A DNA stretch of 19,781 nucleotides from Methanobacteriota archaeon (GCA_023409695.1 JAEYQZ010000226.1:1-19781), one strand, 5' to 3'; shown: positions 1 through 6,646, counted from the first letter of the stretch. Translations and numbers: made by a program. Notes: generated from the letters alone by a model not told the origin.

Positions 1-348
1 TAAGGGCCTGTAACTTTCATTAAGTATTTTACTTTTAACATGAGATGCTTCTTCCTTAACTACTGGCCTTTCATCGTCATTAAGATACAGGTTTAATTTG
101 ATCATTCCTTCAGGTTTTACAGGGCCCACCACAATATCTGATCTTCGATCCATTCCTGTAAACCGCAAGTGAGTTGCTTCATTTTCATTTACAGGTTTAC
201 CTTCATCATTTTCATATTCAACATCATGTCCCGTATATGTTGAAGGAATACGAACTTCTGAAGCAGGTATATCTTCAGGTACGTTTATATCTTCAGGTAT
301 TGGAATCATTTCTACTCTTGGCAATTTTTTCCATCCTTCCCCTGGCAA
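1..348 (-). CDS. Hypothetical protein, 3' part cut by window edge
   Basis: No stop codon occurs in this frame from 348 down to base 1, so at least 116 residues are encoded and the gene runs off the window. The start is a TTG at 348-346, chosen because a full GGAGGTGAT ribosome-binding site (352-360) lies just upstream; the first in-frame ATG is 13 codons further in and has no such site. The protein begins LPGEGWKKLPRVEMIPIPED and is acidic and proline-rich early on, with no signal peptide or membrane segment. I do not recognise the family. It lies 21 nt downstream of the gene at 370-669 in the same reading frame, separated by a TGA, so the two are probably co-transcribed. Confidence 0.7.
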   Translation of the reverse strand, partial: MPGEGWKKLPRVEMIPIPEDINVPEDIPASEVRIPSTYTGHDVEYENDEGKPVNENEATHLRFTGMDRRSDIVVGPVKPEGMIKLNLYLNDDERPVVKEEASHVKSKILNESYRPL

Positions 349-369
349 ATTATCACCTCCACTACTAAT

Positions 370-669
370 TCACCGAAACTGCCTTTCATTTAGTTTATGG
401 ATTAACTCATCCTTATTTTTAACTTCAAATGTGTACGTACGTCCATAAAAGGGCTCAGCGAATTTTTTAGACTCTTCAGACATTTTCATTACATGTTTCA
501 AGGGAGATTTTTCCATAGTGCCTTCAGGATATACAATATTGTTTTCAAACCATTTTGCATCTTCTTCATTTTTAAATTCAACTATTATGGCTATTTTCTG
601 GTCGATTAGTTTGCATTCACCACAATTATCCTGAAAGGCACTTTTTATTTCCTCAAACTGTTTTGTCAT
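370..669 (-). CDS. Small hypothetical cytosolic protein (99 aa)
   Basis: A 99-residue, charged, soluble-looking protein with one CGEC motif (Cys16, Cys19) that could bind metal or form a disulfide. It has no signal peptide or membrane helix. The family is not recognised. There is no Shine-Dalgarno sequence before the ATG, and a TATA element (about 686-694, minus strand) lies only about 24 nt upstream, so the mRNA is probably leaderless. It is divergent from the radical SAM gene at 752 and is followed by the TTG-started gene ending in the window edge. Confidence 0.7.
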   Translation of the reverse strand: MTKQFEEIKSAFQDNCGECKLIDQKIAIIVEFKNEEDAKWFENNIVYPEGTMEKSPLKHVMKMSEESKKFAEPFYGRTYTFEVKNKDELIHKLNERQFR

Positions 670-685
670 AATGATCTTTTATTAT

Positions 686-727
686 TATATATAACTTTAT
701 TAATACTTTTGAGTCAAACATATAATC
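686..727. promoter_or_regulatory. Divergent TATA boxes for the 370-669 and 752-1771 genes
   Basis: The 82-bp gap between two divergent starts holds a TATATATAA-type element (about 686-694, read on the minus strand) and a CATATAATC element (719-727, plus strand). Each TATA box is about 24-28 nt from its own start codon, close to the normal archaeal TATA-to-transcription-start distance. Neither gene has a Shine-Dalgarno site, so both transcripts are predicted to be leaderless or nearly so. Confidence 0.5.
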
Positions 728-751
728 TCTAGAGCATAAAAATTAAGATCA

Positions 752-1771
752 ATGAACAGTGCTATAAAAAAGGAACTTTCAACTTATTTTGAAATTATGC
801 TCAATCAAAGAGCATCAAGAGTTAAAGTATCTTCAAGGATAGAAGCAGGAGAAAGCGATAATATTAACGCTCTTTGGCGAGAACATGAACATATCCGAAG
901 CGAATTTAAAGAGATATTCAATAAAAAATCCTTTGACTTTAAAAAACCAGATTTTTCTTATCTTGATCTAAAAATAAAAATTGCAGAAAAAATATTTGAA
1001 AACTGTTATTTTTGTGAAAGGAAGTGCCATATTAACAGAACTACAGAAAAAGGATTTTGCAACGTGAAGAATCCAAAAATAGCGTCTGAATTTATGCACA
1101 TGGGCGAAGAAGCTCTTCTTATACCAAGCCATACTATTTTTTTTACAGGCTGTAATTTTGAATGCATTTACTGTCAAAATTTTGATATAAGTCAATTTCC
1201 AGGAGCAGGAATAGAAATAAGTGAAGCACACCTCGCAAAAATAATTGATAAGCGGAGAAAACAAGGTTCAAGGAATGTAAACTTCGTTGGAGGAGATCCG
1301 ACTCCAAATTTGCTTTATATTTTAAAGACAATGAAACTGTGTAATGAAAACATTCCCTTGATCTGGAACAGCAATTTTTACATGAGCGAAGATGCTATGA
1401 AACTTCTTGATGGTTTTGTTGACTTATTTTTAAGTGATTTTAAATATGGACCAGAAGGATGCGCAAAAAAGCTTTCTAAAGCGCCTAATTATTGGAATAC
1501 TGTAACAAGGAATCATAAAATGGCCAAAAAATCTGGAGATATGATCATAAGACATCTTGTACTTCCAGACCATATCGAATGCTGTTCAAAACCTATTTTA
1601 AAATGGATAAATGAAAATTTAGGAAAAGAAACTGTCGTAAATATTATGGGACAGTATCGGCCAGTTTATAAGGCCTACGAATCTGAGGAAATCACAAGAT
1701 ATCCGAGCCATCAAGAACTTGAAGAAGTAGTTAATTATGCAAAAAGTCTAAGTTTGATAAACTTAATTTAA
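752..1771 (+). CDS. Radical SAM protein, PflX/PflA-like (COG1313 type)
   Basis: A 339-residue radical SAM enzyme. The [4Fe-4S]/SAM motif is CNFECIYC (Cys134, Cys138, Cys141), the CxxxCxxC form. It is followed by a glycine-rich SAM-contact motif GGDPTPN (180-186) and an ISDFKYG-like strand (LSDFKYGPEG). An N-terminal cysteine set, CYFCERKC plus Cys103 (Cys85, 88, 92, 103), precedes the core and is typical of the archaeal/bacterial PflX-like proteins related to pyruvate formate-lyase activating enzymes. The substrate is unknown for this family in methanogens, and no glycyl-radical enzyme gene is adjacent. The ATG at 752 lacks a Shine-Dalgarno site and has a TATA box 28 nt upstream, suggesting a leaderless message. 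The family call is strong; the exact reaction is unknown. Confidence 0.88.
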   Translation: MNSAIKKELSTYFEIMLNQRASRVKVSSRIEAGESDNINALWREHEHIRSEFKEIFNKKSFDFKKPDFSYLDLKIKIAEKIFENCYFCERKCHINRTTEKGFCNVKNPKIASEFMHMGEEALLIPSHTIFFTGCNFECIYCQNFDISQFPGAGIEISEAHLAKIIDKRRKQGSRNVNFVGGDPTPNLLYILKTMKLCNENIPLIWNSNFYMSEDAMKLLDGFVDLFLSDFKYGPEGCAKKLSKAPNYWNTVTRNHKMAKKSGDMIIRHLVLPDHIECCSKPILKWINENLGKETVVNIMGQYRPVYKAYESEEITRYPSHQELEEVVNYAKSLSLINLI

Positions 1772-2240
1772 TTGTATTTAACACATTTATTTTATATTAA
1801 CGCTAATTTGGACATTTCCAAATTTTTATCGGATTATTTACGCATCTATTTGCACTAAATGCTCTCGATAATCAACATGAATACTAATAGTTAATTTATG
1901 TAAAAACTAGTTGATATTTATTTCTATAAAATACAGATTTTGCATAATAAATATGCATTATTTTATAAAAAGAAATGAAATTATTAAAATATTTAATAGT
2001 CAATTTTAATGCAAATAAAATGTTAAAAAAGGTTTATTTAGCAATTGAAGTAGTAATAACTGAATTATAAAAGTAATTAGTCTAACCTCTTTTGTTATAC
2101 AATGTTTAAAATAAACTAATTATCCAAAATCATAACTAAGAGAGCTTATCCCAGATATCTTATTTCAATAAGCACATAACATATTCAAAATGCTAAAAAG
2201 AGCACTAAAAGCACTTTTTTTGCAGATTAAAATCAAAATA
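1772..2240. other. Long AT-rich intergenic region, 3' two thirds conserved in the second cassette
   Basis: No convincing ORF or RNA gene is seen. From about 1938 onward the sequence aligns with the region starting about 4293, upstream of the second hydrolase gene, with blocks such as TATAAAAGTAAT, TTTAAAATAA and CTTATTTCAATAA kept in order. The part from 1772 to about 1937 shows nothing recognisable. Confidence 0.55.
2065..2222 (+). promoter_or_regulatory. Upstream TATA box plus hairpin/T-run; candidate leader or small RNA
   Basis: TTATAAAAGT (2065-2074) is a good archaeal TATA box about 175 bp above the main hydrolase promoter. About 120 nt further on is an inverted repeat AAAAAGaGC/GCaCTTTTT (2195-2219) ending in a seven-T run, which resembles an intrinsic terminator. 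The same arrangement occurs at 4422-4578. It may mark a short transcript of about 120 nt or an operator complex; the sequence alone cannot decide. It has no ORF. Confidence 0.35.
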
Positions 2241-2250
2241 TTTATATAAT
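2241..2250 (+). promoter_or_regulatory. TATA box of hydrolase gene 1
   Basis: TTTATATAAT lies about 87 nt above the proposed start codon, giving a 5' UTR of roughly 60 nt that contains the hairpin at 2272-2311. The equivalent element before copy 2 is TTTATATGG (4598-4606). Confidence 0.6.
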
Positions 2251-2271
2251 ATGGAATATTAACTATTTTCT

Positions 2272-2320
2272 ACCCATAGAAAAACTTTAATTAGCTTTTC
2301 GTAGGATGGGTAATTGGAGG
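2272..2320 (+). promoter_or_regulatory. 5' UTR hairpin and Shine-Dalgarno site of hydrolase gene 1
   Basis: The predicted leader folds into ACCCAT/ATGGGT (2272-2277 with 2306-2311) enclosing GAAAAACT/AGCTTTTC (2279-2286 with 2293-2300, one A-C mismatch, loop TTAATT). GGAGG (2316-2320) follows immediately and is 7 nt before an ATT codon. The inner stem, the GGAGG and the 7-nt spacing recur in copy 2 at 4636-4677. Confidence 0.5.
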
Positions 2321-2327
2321 CTTTATA

Positions 2328-3806
2328 ATTAAGAGAAAACTGCCTTTTGCAGTTCTACTAATACTTAGCCTAACCATGGCAGGTATAGCTGGCGCAAGCG
2401 CGGCAGATGTAGGCACTGCACAATCACAGGCTGTTAACAGCAGCACTGTGCAAGAAAATGCTGGAATACACACAAACAATACATACAATGAAAACGAATC
2501 GGTTGCAACGCAAACCGATGAAAATGTAACGGAGGACACGAGTACTGCCACCTCAAATGCCAGTACAAATCAAACCGCCGTTAAAACAGAATCAGTTGCA
2601 CAAGATACAGCAAATACAAGTGCTGATCAAAATGCAACAAATCTCGCAGTGACTTCAACAAACTCCACCAGCAAAAATTCAACAGATACAGAAACTAACA
2701 CACAAAACGCAGCTTCAGCTGCAGTAAATAACAGTCAAAATTCAACGAGTACAAAAACTAACACAGGGAATAATACAACCAGCCCCCGGGCTGGGTATGA
2801 TACTATCAAAAATAATGATAGTTATCAAAAAGCAGCTGCAGGAGAAACGAAAGTTACCTCCACAAGATTTACTGTAAAGCAAATCAACAATGCAGCGGCA
2901 AGAGTTAAGGCATACGTTGAAACCAATCACAAACTTCCAGATTATGTGACAATTGGTACAACCCAAGTGCAAATGTCTGATTTCCTGAAACTACTAACTG
3001 CAAATTTGTTGCAGTTAAGCAGTGGGAAAACAAGCTCAATAACACTAAAAAGTATAAATAGTGCGCCAAAACCTAGCGAAAGTATTAAAAGCGGCACTAT
3101 TACTAAAGCAGGTTATTTAGACCTTGCTAAAAGAGTGAATGCGTTTATAAATACAAATAGCATCTTACCCAATTATGCAACAAGCAGTCTTGGTAAACTA
3201 AATTATAAATCACTGATTTACACGTTTTCCAAGGTACTGGCTTTCTACAATACAAATAGTAGATTGCCAACTTACGTTACTGTTAAACCATGGAGTAAAG
3301 TTGGAACTTCAGATACATCAACATCAAATTCATCAACACCCGTACCTGCATCGCTACAGCAGTATCTTAAATCTACCACAAACTGCCCAGTGACTAATTC
3401 ACAGATTCAAGCACTGGCAAAATCGATAACAAGTGGTAAATCATCTACATATACTAAAGCAACAGCGATATTTAACTGGGTACGAGATAACATAGGCTAT
3501 TCATTCTACTACAATACCAAATATGGTGCAGTTGGAGTATTATCTTCAAAAACTGCTAACTGTGTCGATACATCCCACTTGTTAATAGCTCTTGAAAGGG
3601 CCGCAGGAATTCCTGCACGATACGAGCATGTTTATGCTAAATTCTCAAGTGGCACATGGTATGGGCATGTTATTGCTCAAGTTTGGGTTAACGGTAAATG
3701 GTACTATGCAGATGCAAGTAGCTCCAGAAATACATTTGGTGTTATAAATAATTGGAATACAACAACAGCAACAGTATACGGTACATATGCATCCATATCT
3801 TTCTAA
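2328..3806 (+). CDS. Secreted pseudomurein-binding transglutaminase-like peptidase (endoisopeptidase-like), copy 1
   Basis: A 492-residue protein that probably acts outside the cell on pseudomurein cross-links, as PeiP/PeiW-type endoisopeptidases do. In order: signal peptide 1-25 (KRK, hydrophobic core, AGASA); a Ser/Thr/Asn/Gln-rich linker 30-166 with many N-x-S/T sequons; pseudomurein-binding-type repeats at about 181-230 and 258-322 (motifs NHKLPDYV, NSILPNYA, NSRLPTYV); a transglutaminase-like domain from about 341 to the end. The catalytic triad is visible: Cys412 (TANCVDTSH), His447 (YGHVIAQV) and Asp462 (YYADASS). The first in-frame ATG (2376) would remove the start of the signal peptide. 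The only start matching both the GGAGG site and copy 2 is ATT at 2328. It is followed by a decayed PepSY gene. An S-layer or adhesin-like role is possible; the specific bond cleaved is inferred. Confidence 0.82.
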   Translation: MKRKLPFAVLLILSLTMAGIAGASAADVGTAQSQAVNSSTVQENAGIHTNNTYNENESVATQTDENVTEDTSTATSNASTNQTAVKTESVAQDTANTSADQNATNLAVTSTNSTSKNSTDTETNTQNAASAAVNNSQNSTSTKTNTGNNTTSPRAGYDTIKNNDSYQKAAAGETKVTSTRFTVKQINNAAARVKAYVETNHKLPDYVTIGTTQVQMSDFLKLLTANLLQLSSGKTSSITLKSINSAPKPSESIKSGTITKAGYLDLAKRVNAFINTNSILPNYATSSLGKLNYKSLIYTFSKVLAFYNTNSRLPTYVTVKPWSKVGTSDTSTSNSSTPVPASLQQYLKSTTNCPVTNSQIQALAKSITSGKSSTYTKATAIFNWVRDNIGYSFYYNTKYGAVGVLSSKTANCVDTSHLLIALERAAGIPARYEHVYAKFSSGTWYGHVIAQVWVNGKWYYADASSSRNTFGVINNWNTTTATVYGTYASISF

Positions 3807-3820
3807 TAGAAAAATAAAAG

Positions 3821-4022
3821 ATGTTAAAACTATTGCAGTAGGAATAATATGAGTTATAAGGGCGCATTATTTTGTGCCGAAACCATGCCAATTCCACTAG
3901 CAGTTCGGGTGCCATATCTGACAGCTGAAAATTGTTAATAGATCAGACAACACTAAAATTTGGATAAATACAGGTAAATCAGCATAAATGCTTTAACTAA
4001 CAAAAAATGTTGGAGACACTAA
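3821..4022 (+). pseudogene. Decayed, internally deleted PepSY gene remnant (copy 1)
   Basis: This stretch aligns in order with the intact gene at 6247-6642. ATG-TTAAAA-CTAT-TGCAGTAG matches the start; GAAACCA...AATTCCACTA.CA.TTC matches codons near 25-32; ATCAGAcAACAC matches the Ser/Thr linker; and ATAAATGCTTTAAC followed by TGTTGGAG matches the INAITGKNVGG end. It is about half the length of the intact gene, so nearly 200 bp, including most of the PepSY domain, is missing. Reading from the ATG gives a TAG after six codons. It lies 14 nt after hydrolase gene 1, the same order as in copy 2, so it is the wreck of the partner gene rather than chance similarity. Confidence 0.75.
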
Positions 4023-4055
4023 ATTTAGTGTATTCCTCTAAAATTGGTTTAAACT

Positions 4056-4093
4056 GGAAAAATCTCCTAAGAGATTTTACCTATTTTCTTTTT
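4056..4093 (+). terminator. Hairpin plus T-run terminator of cassette copy 1
   Basis: GGAAAAATCTC (4056-4066) pairs with GAGATTTTACC (4071-4081) around a 4-nt loop with one mismatch, followed by TATTTTCTTTTTAG. The same structure with a shifted mismatch occurs at 6670-6711 after the intact PepSY gene. Confidence 0.7.
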
Positions 4094-4100
4094 AGTCTTG

Positions 4101-4135
4101 AAAAATTAGAATCTAGATAATCTCCTCTAATTTTT
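4101..4135 (+). terminator. Second hairpin downstream of cassette copy 1
   Basis: AAAAATTAGA (4101-4110) and TCTAATTTTT (4126-4135) form a perfect 10-bp stem with a 15-nt loop, with the T-run inside the stem. It could be a back-up terminator. No counterpart was seen after copy 2. Confidence 0.4.
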
Positions 4136-4600
4136 AACATATTTGTCTCGACATATCCGTAACATCTAAATTTTTAATTTTGTATTAATCTTGTTTAGGT
4201 CATACATTATCACTGAAATTTTAGTATTAACAAATGGAAAATAATAATTAAACTATACAAAAAACAGTTAATACTCAGTTTTGTTAGTAAATTTTTTAGC
4301 ATAATATGTAATAATTAATTAATAAAAAGAGATAAAATTCTTAAAATTTCAAATAACTTCGTTTAACCTAAATAGAATGTTAATAGAGTTTATTTAATGA
4401 TTACCTCAGTTATGCCCCAAGTATAAAAGTAATGTACATGCCTCTTTTTACCAAATAATATTTAAAATAAGCTAATTTGCTGAAAATAATAATTGAGAGA
4501 GTTCATCCCAAAGATCTTATTTCAATAACCACACAGCGTGTCCTAAATTGTAAAAAGAGCCCAATAAGCGCCTTTTTTGGGTATTAAAATCAAAAGATTT
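4136..4600. other. Intergenic leader region of cassette copy 2
   Basis: No gene is seen. From about 4293 the sequence aligns with 1938 onward. It includes GTATAAAAGT (4421-4430), a conserved CATCCCA...CTTATTTCAATAA block, and an inverted repeat AAAAAGaGC/GCgcCTTTTTT (4552-4578) just before the main promoter. The part 4136-4290 shows nothing recognisable. Confidence 0.5.
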
Positions 4601-4677
4601 ATATGGTATAGTGCATTAACTACTCCCTATCCATAGAAAAACTCTCATTGAGTTTTTCCATGATTGGTAATCGGAGG
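4598..4677 (+). promoter_or_regulatory. TATA box, 5' UTR hairpin and Shine-Dalgarno site of hydrolase gene 2
   Basis: TTTATATGG (4598-4606) is the TATA box. The leader contains a perfect 9-bp stem GAAAAACTC/GAGTTTTTC (4636-4644 with 4650-4658, loop TCATT). GGAGG (4673-4677) follows, 7 nt before ATT. Compared with copy 1, the A-C mismatch in the stem is repaired and one pair is added, so pairing is kept although the sequence has changed. Confidence 0.55.
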
Positions 4678-4684
4678 CGGTATA

Positions 4685-6217
4685 ATTACGAGGAAATTGC
4701 TTTTTGCAGTCCTATTAATATCCAGTCTTTCTTTGACGGGTATAGCTGGCGCAAGCGCGGCAGACATAGGAACTGCACAAACACAGGCTGTTAACAGCAG
4801 TACTGTGCAAGAAAAAGCCAATATACAACTAAATAATACATGCGACACAAAAAAATCGGTTGCAACGCAAAATTCAACCGATAAAAGTGTAAAAACAGTG
4901 CAAAATACAAGTACTGCCACATCAAATGTCAGTACTAATCAAACCACCGTTAAAACACAAGCAGTAGCACAAGATACAGTAAGTACAAGTGATAATCAAG
5001 CTACAACAACTTCAACAGTGACCTCAACAAATTCCACCAGCAAAAATTCAACAGGTTCAAAAACAAGCGCACAAAACGCAGTTTCAACTGCAGTAAACAA
5101 CAGTCAAAATTCCACCAGCACAGAAACAAGCACAAGTAACATGCAAGCAGTCGAAAATCAAGGATTTTCCATGTTTGCAGAACAGAATTCTGCAACCGGA
5201 AAAATTGAAAATTTTTCCATGCAGCAAAACGAAGTTTTGCAAGCAGCTGCAGGAGAAACAAAAGTATCCAAAAACTTTACTGTAAGTCAAATCACAGATG
5301 CAGCAGCTAGAGTCAAAGCATACATCGAAACCAACCACAAACTTCCAAATTATGTGACAATTGGTACAACTCAAGTTGAAATGCCTGAGTTCTTAAAACT
5401 ACTGACAGCAGGTTTACTACAGATAAACAACGGAACAACAACATCAATAACACTTAAAGACATAAACAGTGCAGCAAAACCTAGTGAAAGCGTTAAAAGT
5501 GGTAATATAACTAAAGCAGGTTATTTAGACCTTGCTAAAAGAGTGAATGCGTTTATAAATACAAATGGTGCTTTACCAAATTATGCAACAAGCAATCTTG
5601 GTAAATTAAACTATCAATCTTTGACTTACACATTTTCAAAGATAATGGCTTTCTATAAAACAAACGAAAAGTTACCAAATTATGTTACAGTTAAACCATG
5701 GAGCACAGTTGGAAGTTCAAGTACATCAACTTCAGGTTCAACATCAACACCAGTACCTGCATCATTACAGCAGTATCTTAAAGCAACGAAAAACTGTCAG
5801 GTAACCAATTCACAGATTCAAGCACTGGCAAAATCAATAACAAGCGGTAAAACTTCCACGTACGATAAAGCAGCGGCAATATTTAATTGGGTAAGAGATA
5901 ACCTTGGTTATTCCTTCTATTATAACACCAAATACGGTGCTGTAGGCACTTTAAACAAAAAAACTGGAAACTGTGTGGATACATCTCACCTGTTAATAGC
6001 TCTTGAAAGAGCTGCAGGAATACCCGCACGATACGAACACGTTAAAGCTAAATTTACAAGCGGTAACTGGTATGGGCATGTTATTGCTCAGGTATACGTG
6101 AATGGTAAATGGTACAATGCAGATGCAACCAGTTCTAGAAATACTTTTGGAGTTATAAATAATTGGAATACCGGAACAGCGACATACTACGGTACATACG
6201 CATCTCTATCTTTCTAA
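4685..6217 (+). CDS. Secreted pseudomurein-binding transglutaminase-like peptidase (endoisopeptidase-like), copy 2
   Basis: A 510-residue paralogue of the protein at 2328-3806, with the same order of parts: signal peptide 1-25 (TRKLLFAVLL...GASA), Ser/Thr/Asn-rich linker with sequons, pseudomurein-binding-type repeats at about 198-247 and 275-339 (NHKLPNYV, NGALPNYA, NEKLPNYV) and a C-terminal transglutaminase-like domain. The triad is Cys430 (TGNCVDTSH), His465 (YGHVIAQV) and Asp480 (YNADATS). A stretch of about 30 residues at 153-183, containing several Met, Phe and Gln, is absent from copy 1. A TTG at 4664 is in frame but overlaps the leader, lies upstream of the GGAGG site and has no counterpart in copy 1, so ATT at 4685 is preferred. 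The gene is followed after 29 nt by the PepSY gene, probably in one transcript. Family function is inferred from the PeiP/PeiW architecture. Confidence 0.83.
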   Translation: MTRKLLFAVLLISSLSLTGIAGASAADIGTAQTQAVNSSTVQEKANIQLNNTCDTKKSVATQNSTDKSVKTVQNTSTATSNVSTNQTTVKTQAVAQDTVSTSDNQATTTSTVTSTNSTSKNSTGSKTSAQNAVSTAVNNSQNSTSTETSTSNMQAVENQGFSMFAEQNSATGKIENFSMQQNEVLQAAAGETKVSKNFTVSQITDAAARVKAYIETNHKLPNYVTIGTTQVEMPEFLKLLTAGLLQINNGTTTSITLKDINSAAKPSESVKSGNITKAGYLDLAKRVNAFINTNGALPNYATSNLGKLNYQSLTYTFSKIMAFYKTNEKLPNYVTVKPWSTVGSSSTSTSGSTSTPVPASLQQYLKATKNCQVTNSQIQALAKSITSGKTSTYDKAAAIFNWVRDNLGYSFYYNTKYGAVGTLNKKTGNCVDTSHLLIALERAAGIPARYEHVKAKFTSGNWYGHVIAQVYVNGKWYNADATSSRNTFGVINNWNTGTATYYGTYASLSF

Positions 6218-6246
6218 ACTAGAAAGGAATAAAAACGAGGGAAAAA

Positions 6247-6642
6247 ATGATTAAAAAATCTATAGTTGCAGTAGTGGTAATGCTGGCTGCAGCGGCACTG
6301 GTATTCGGTGCTTCTGGAAACCACATAAATTCCACTAACAATTCTAATCAGGGACAACAGTCATCTGTTACTGGCAGCAGTTCATCCAGTAACAGTGCAT
6401 CAGATAGCGACAAAACATCAGATAACACAACTAAACCAAAGATAACTTCAACAGAAGCCCAGAAAATAGCCCAAAAATACATTGATGTGCAGGGAGCAAC
6501 CGCAGGAACACCAAAATTGATCAAAACCAATGGTCAATGCATATACGTGGTTCCTGTTATCGACAACGGAACAAATGTCGGTGAAATAGACATTAACGCT
6601 ATAACTGGCAAAAACGTTGGAGGAGCAGGTGGAGCACCTTAA
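6247..6642 (+). CDS. Secreted PepSY-domain protein
   Basis: A 131-residue exported protein. It has an N-terminal signal or anchor (KKSIVAVVVMLAAAALVFGA, residues 3-22) without a lipobox cysteine, a Ser/Asn-rich linker to about residue 62, and one PepSY domain at about 66-125 with the usual EAQKIAQKYI helix and the GEIDINAITGKNVGG end. PepSY domains occur in M4 peptidase propeptides and in YpeB, where they inhibit or escort a hydrolase. Here the gene starts 29 nt after the transglutaminase-like hydrolase, with its own site GAGGG 5 nt before ATG, and shares its terminator. A role as inhibitor or chaperone of the hydrolase is therefore a reasonable inference, not shown. A decayed copy follows hydrolase 1. 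Confidence 0.85.
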   Translation: MIKKSIVAVVVMLAAAALVFGASGNHINSTNNSNQGQQSSVTGSSSSSNSASDSDKTSDNTTKPKITSTEAQKIAQKYIDVQGATAGTPKLIKTNGQCIYVVPVIDNGTNVGEIDINAITGKNVGGAGGAP

Positions 6643-6646
6643 GGTG
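6635..6646. repeat. Palindrome over the PepSY stop codon
   Basis: CACCTTAAGGTG is a perfect 12-bp palindrome that includes the TAA stop. At the equivalent place after the decayed copy (4016-4031) there is a different perfect palindrome, ACACTAAATTTAGTGT. Confidence 0.5.

Larger units (their letters stand above)
1938..4093 (+). repeat. Tandem cassette, copy 1 (leader, hydrolase gene, decayed PepSY gene, terminator)
   Basis: This block aligns along its whole length with 4293-6711: upstream leader, 5' UTR hairpin, hydrolase ORF, a small downstream gene region and the terminator hairpin all occur in the same order. Divergence is substantial, so the duplication is not recent. Copy 1 differs mainly by a large internal deletion in the PepSY gene and by lacking about 30 residues in the hydrolase linker. 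Confidence 0.75.

Noticed and set aside
174..368. Open frame of 64 codons on the plus strand
   Set aside because: His/Leu/Tyr-rich repetitive translation typical of an antisense shadow; the minus strand here has an open frame with a perfect ribosome-binding site.
370..372. TGA read-through or selenocysteine joining the two genes at 1-669
   Set aside because: A complete ribosome-binding site and TTG lie directly after the TGA, and no selenocysteine-type element is visible; separate genes are simpler.
968..1331. Two minus-strand open frames inside the radical SAM gene
   Set aside because: Phe/Cys/Tyr-rich shadow translations with no ribosome-binding site, fully inside a recognisable gene.
4664..4684. 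TTG at 4664 as start of hydrolase 2
   Set aside because: It would place the GGAGG site inside the coding region, adds a hydrophilic extension before the signal peptide, and has no equivalent codon in copy 1.
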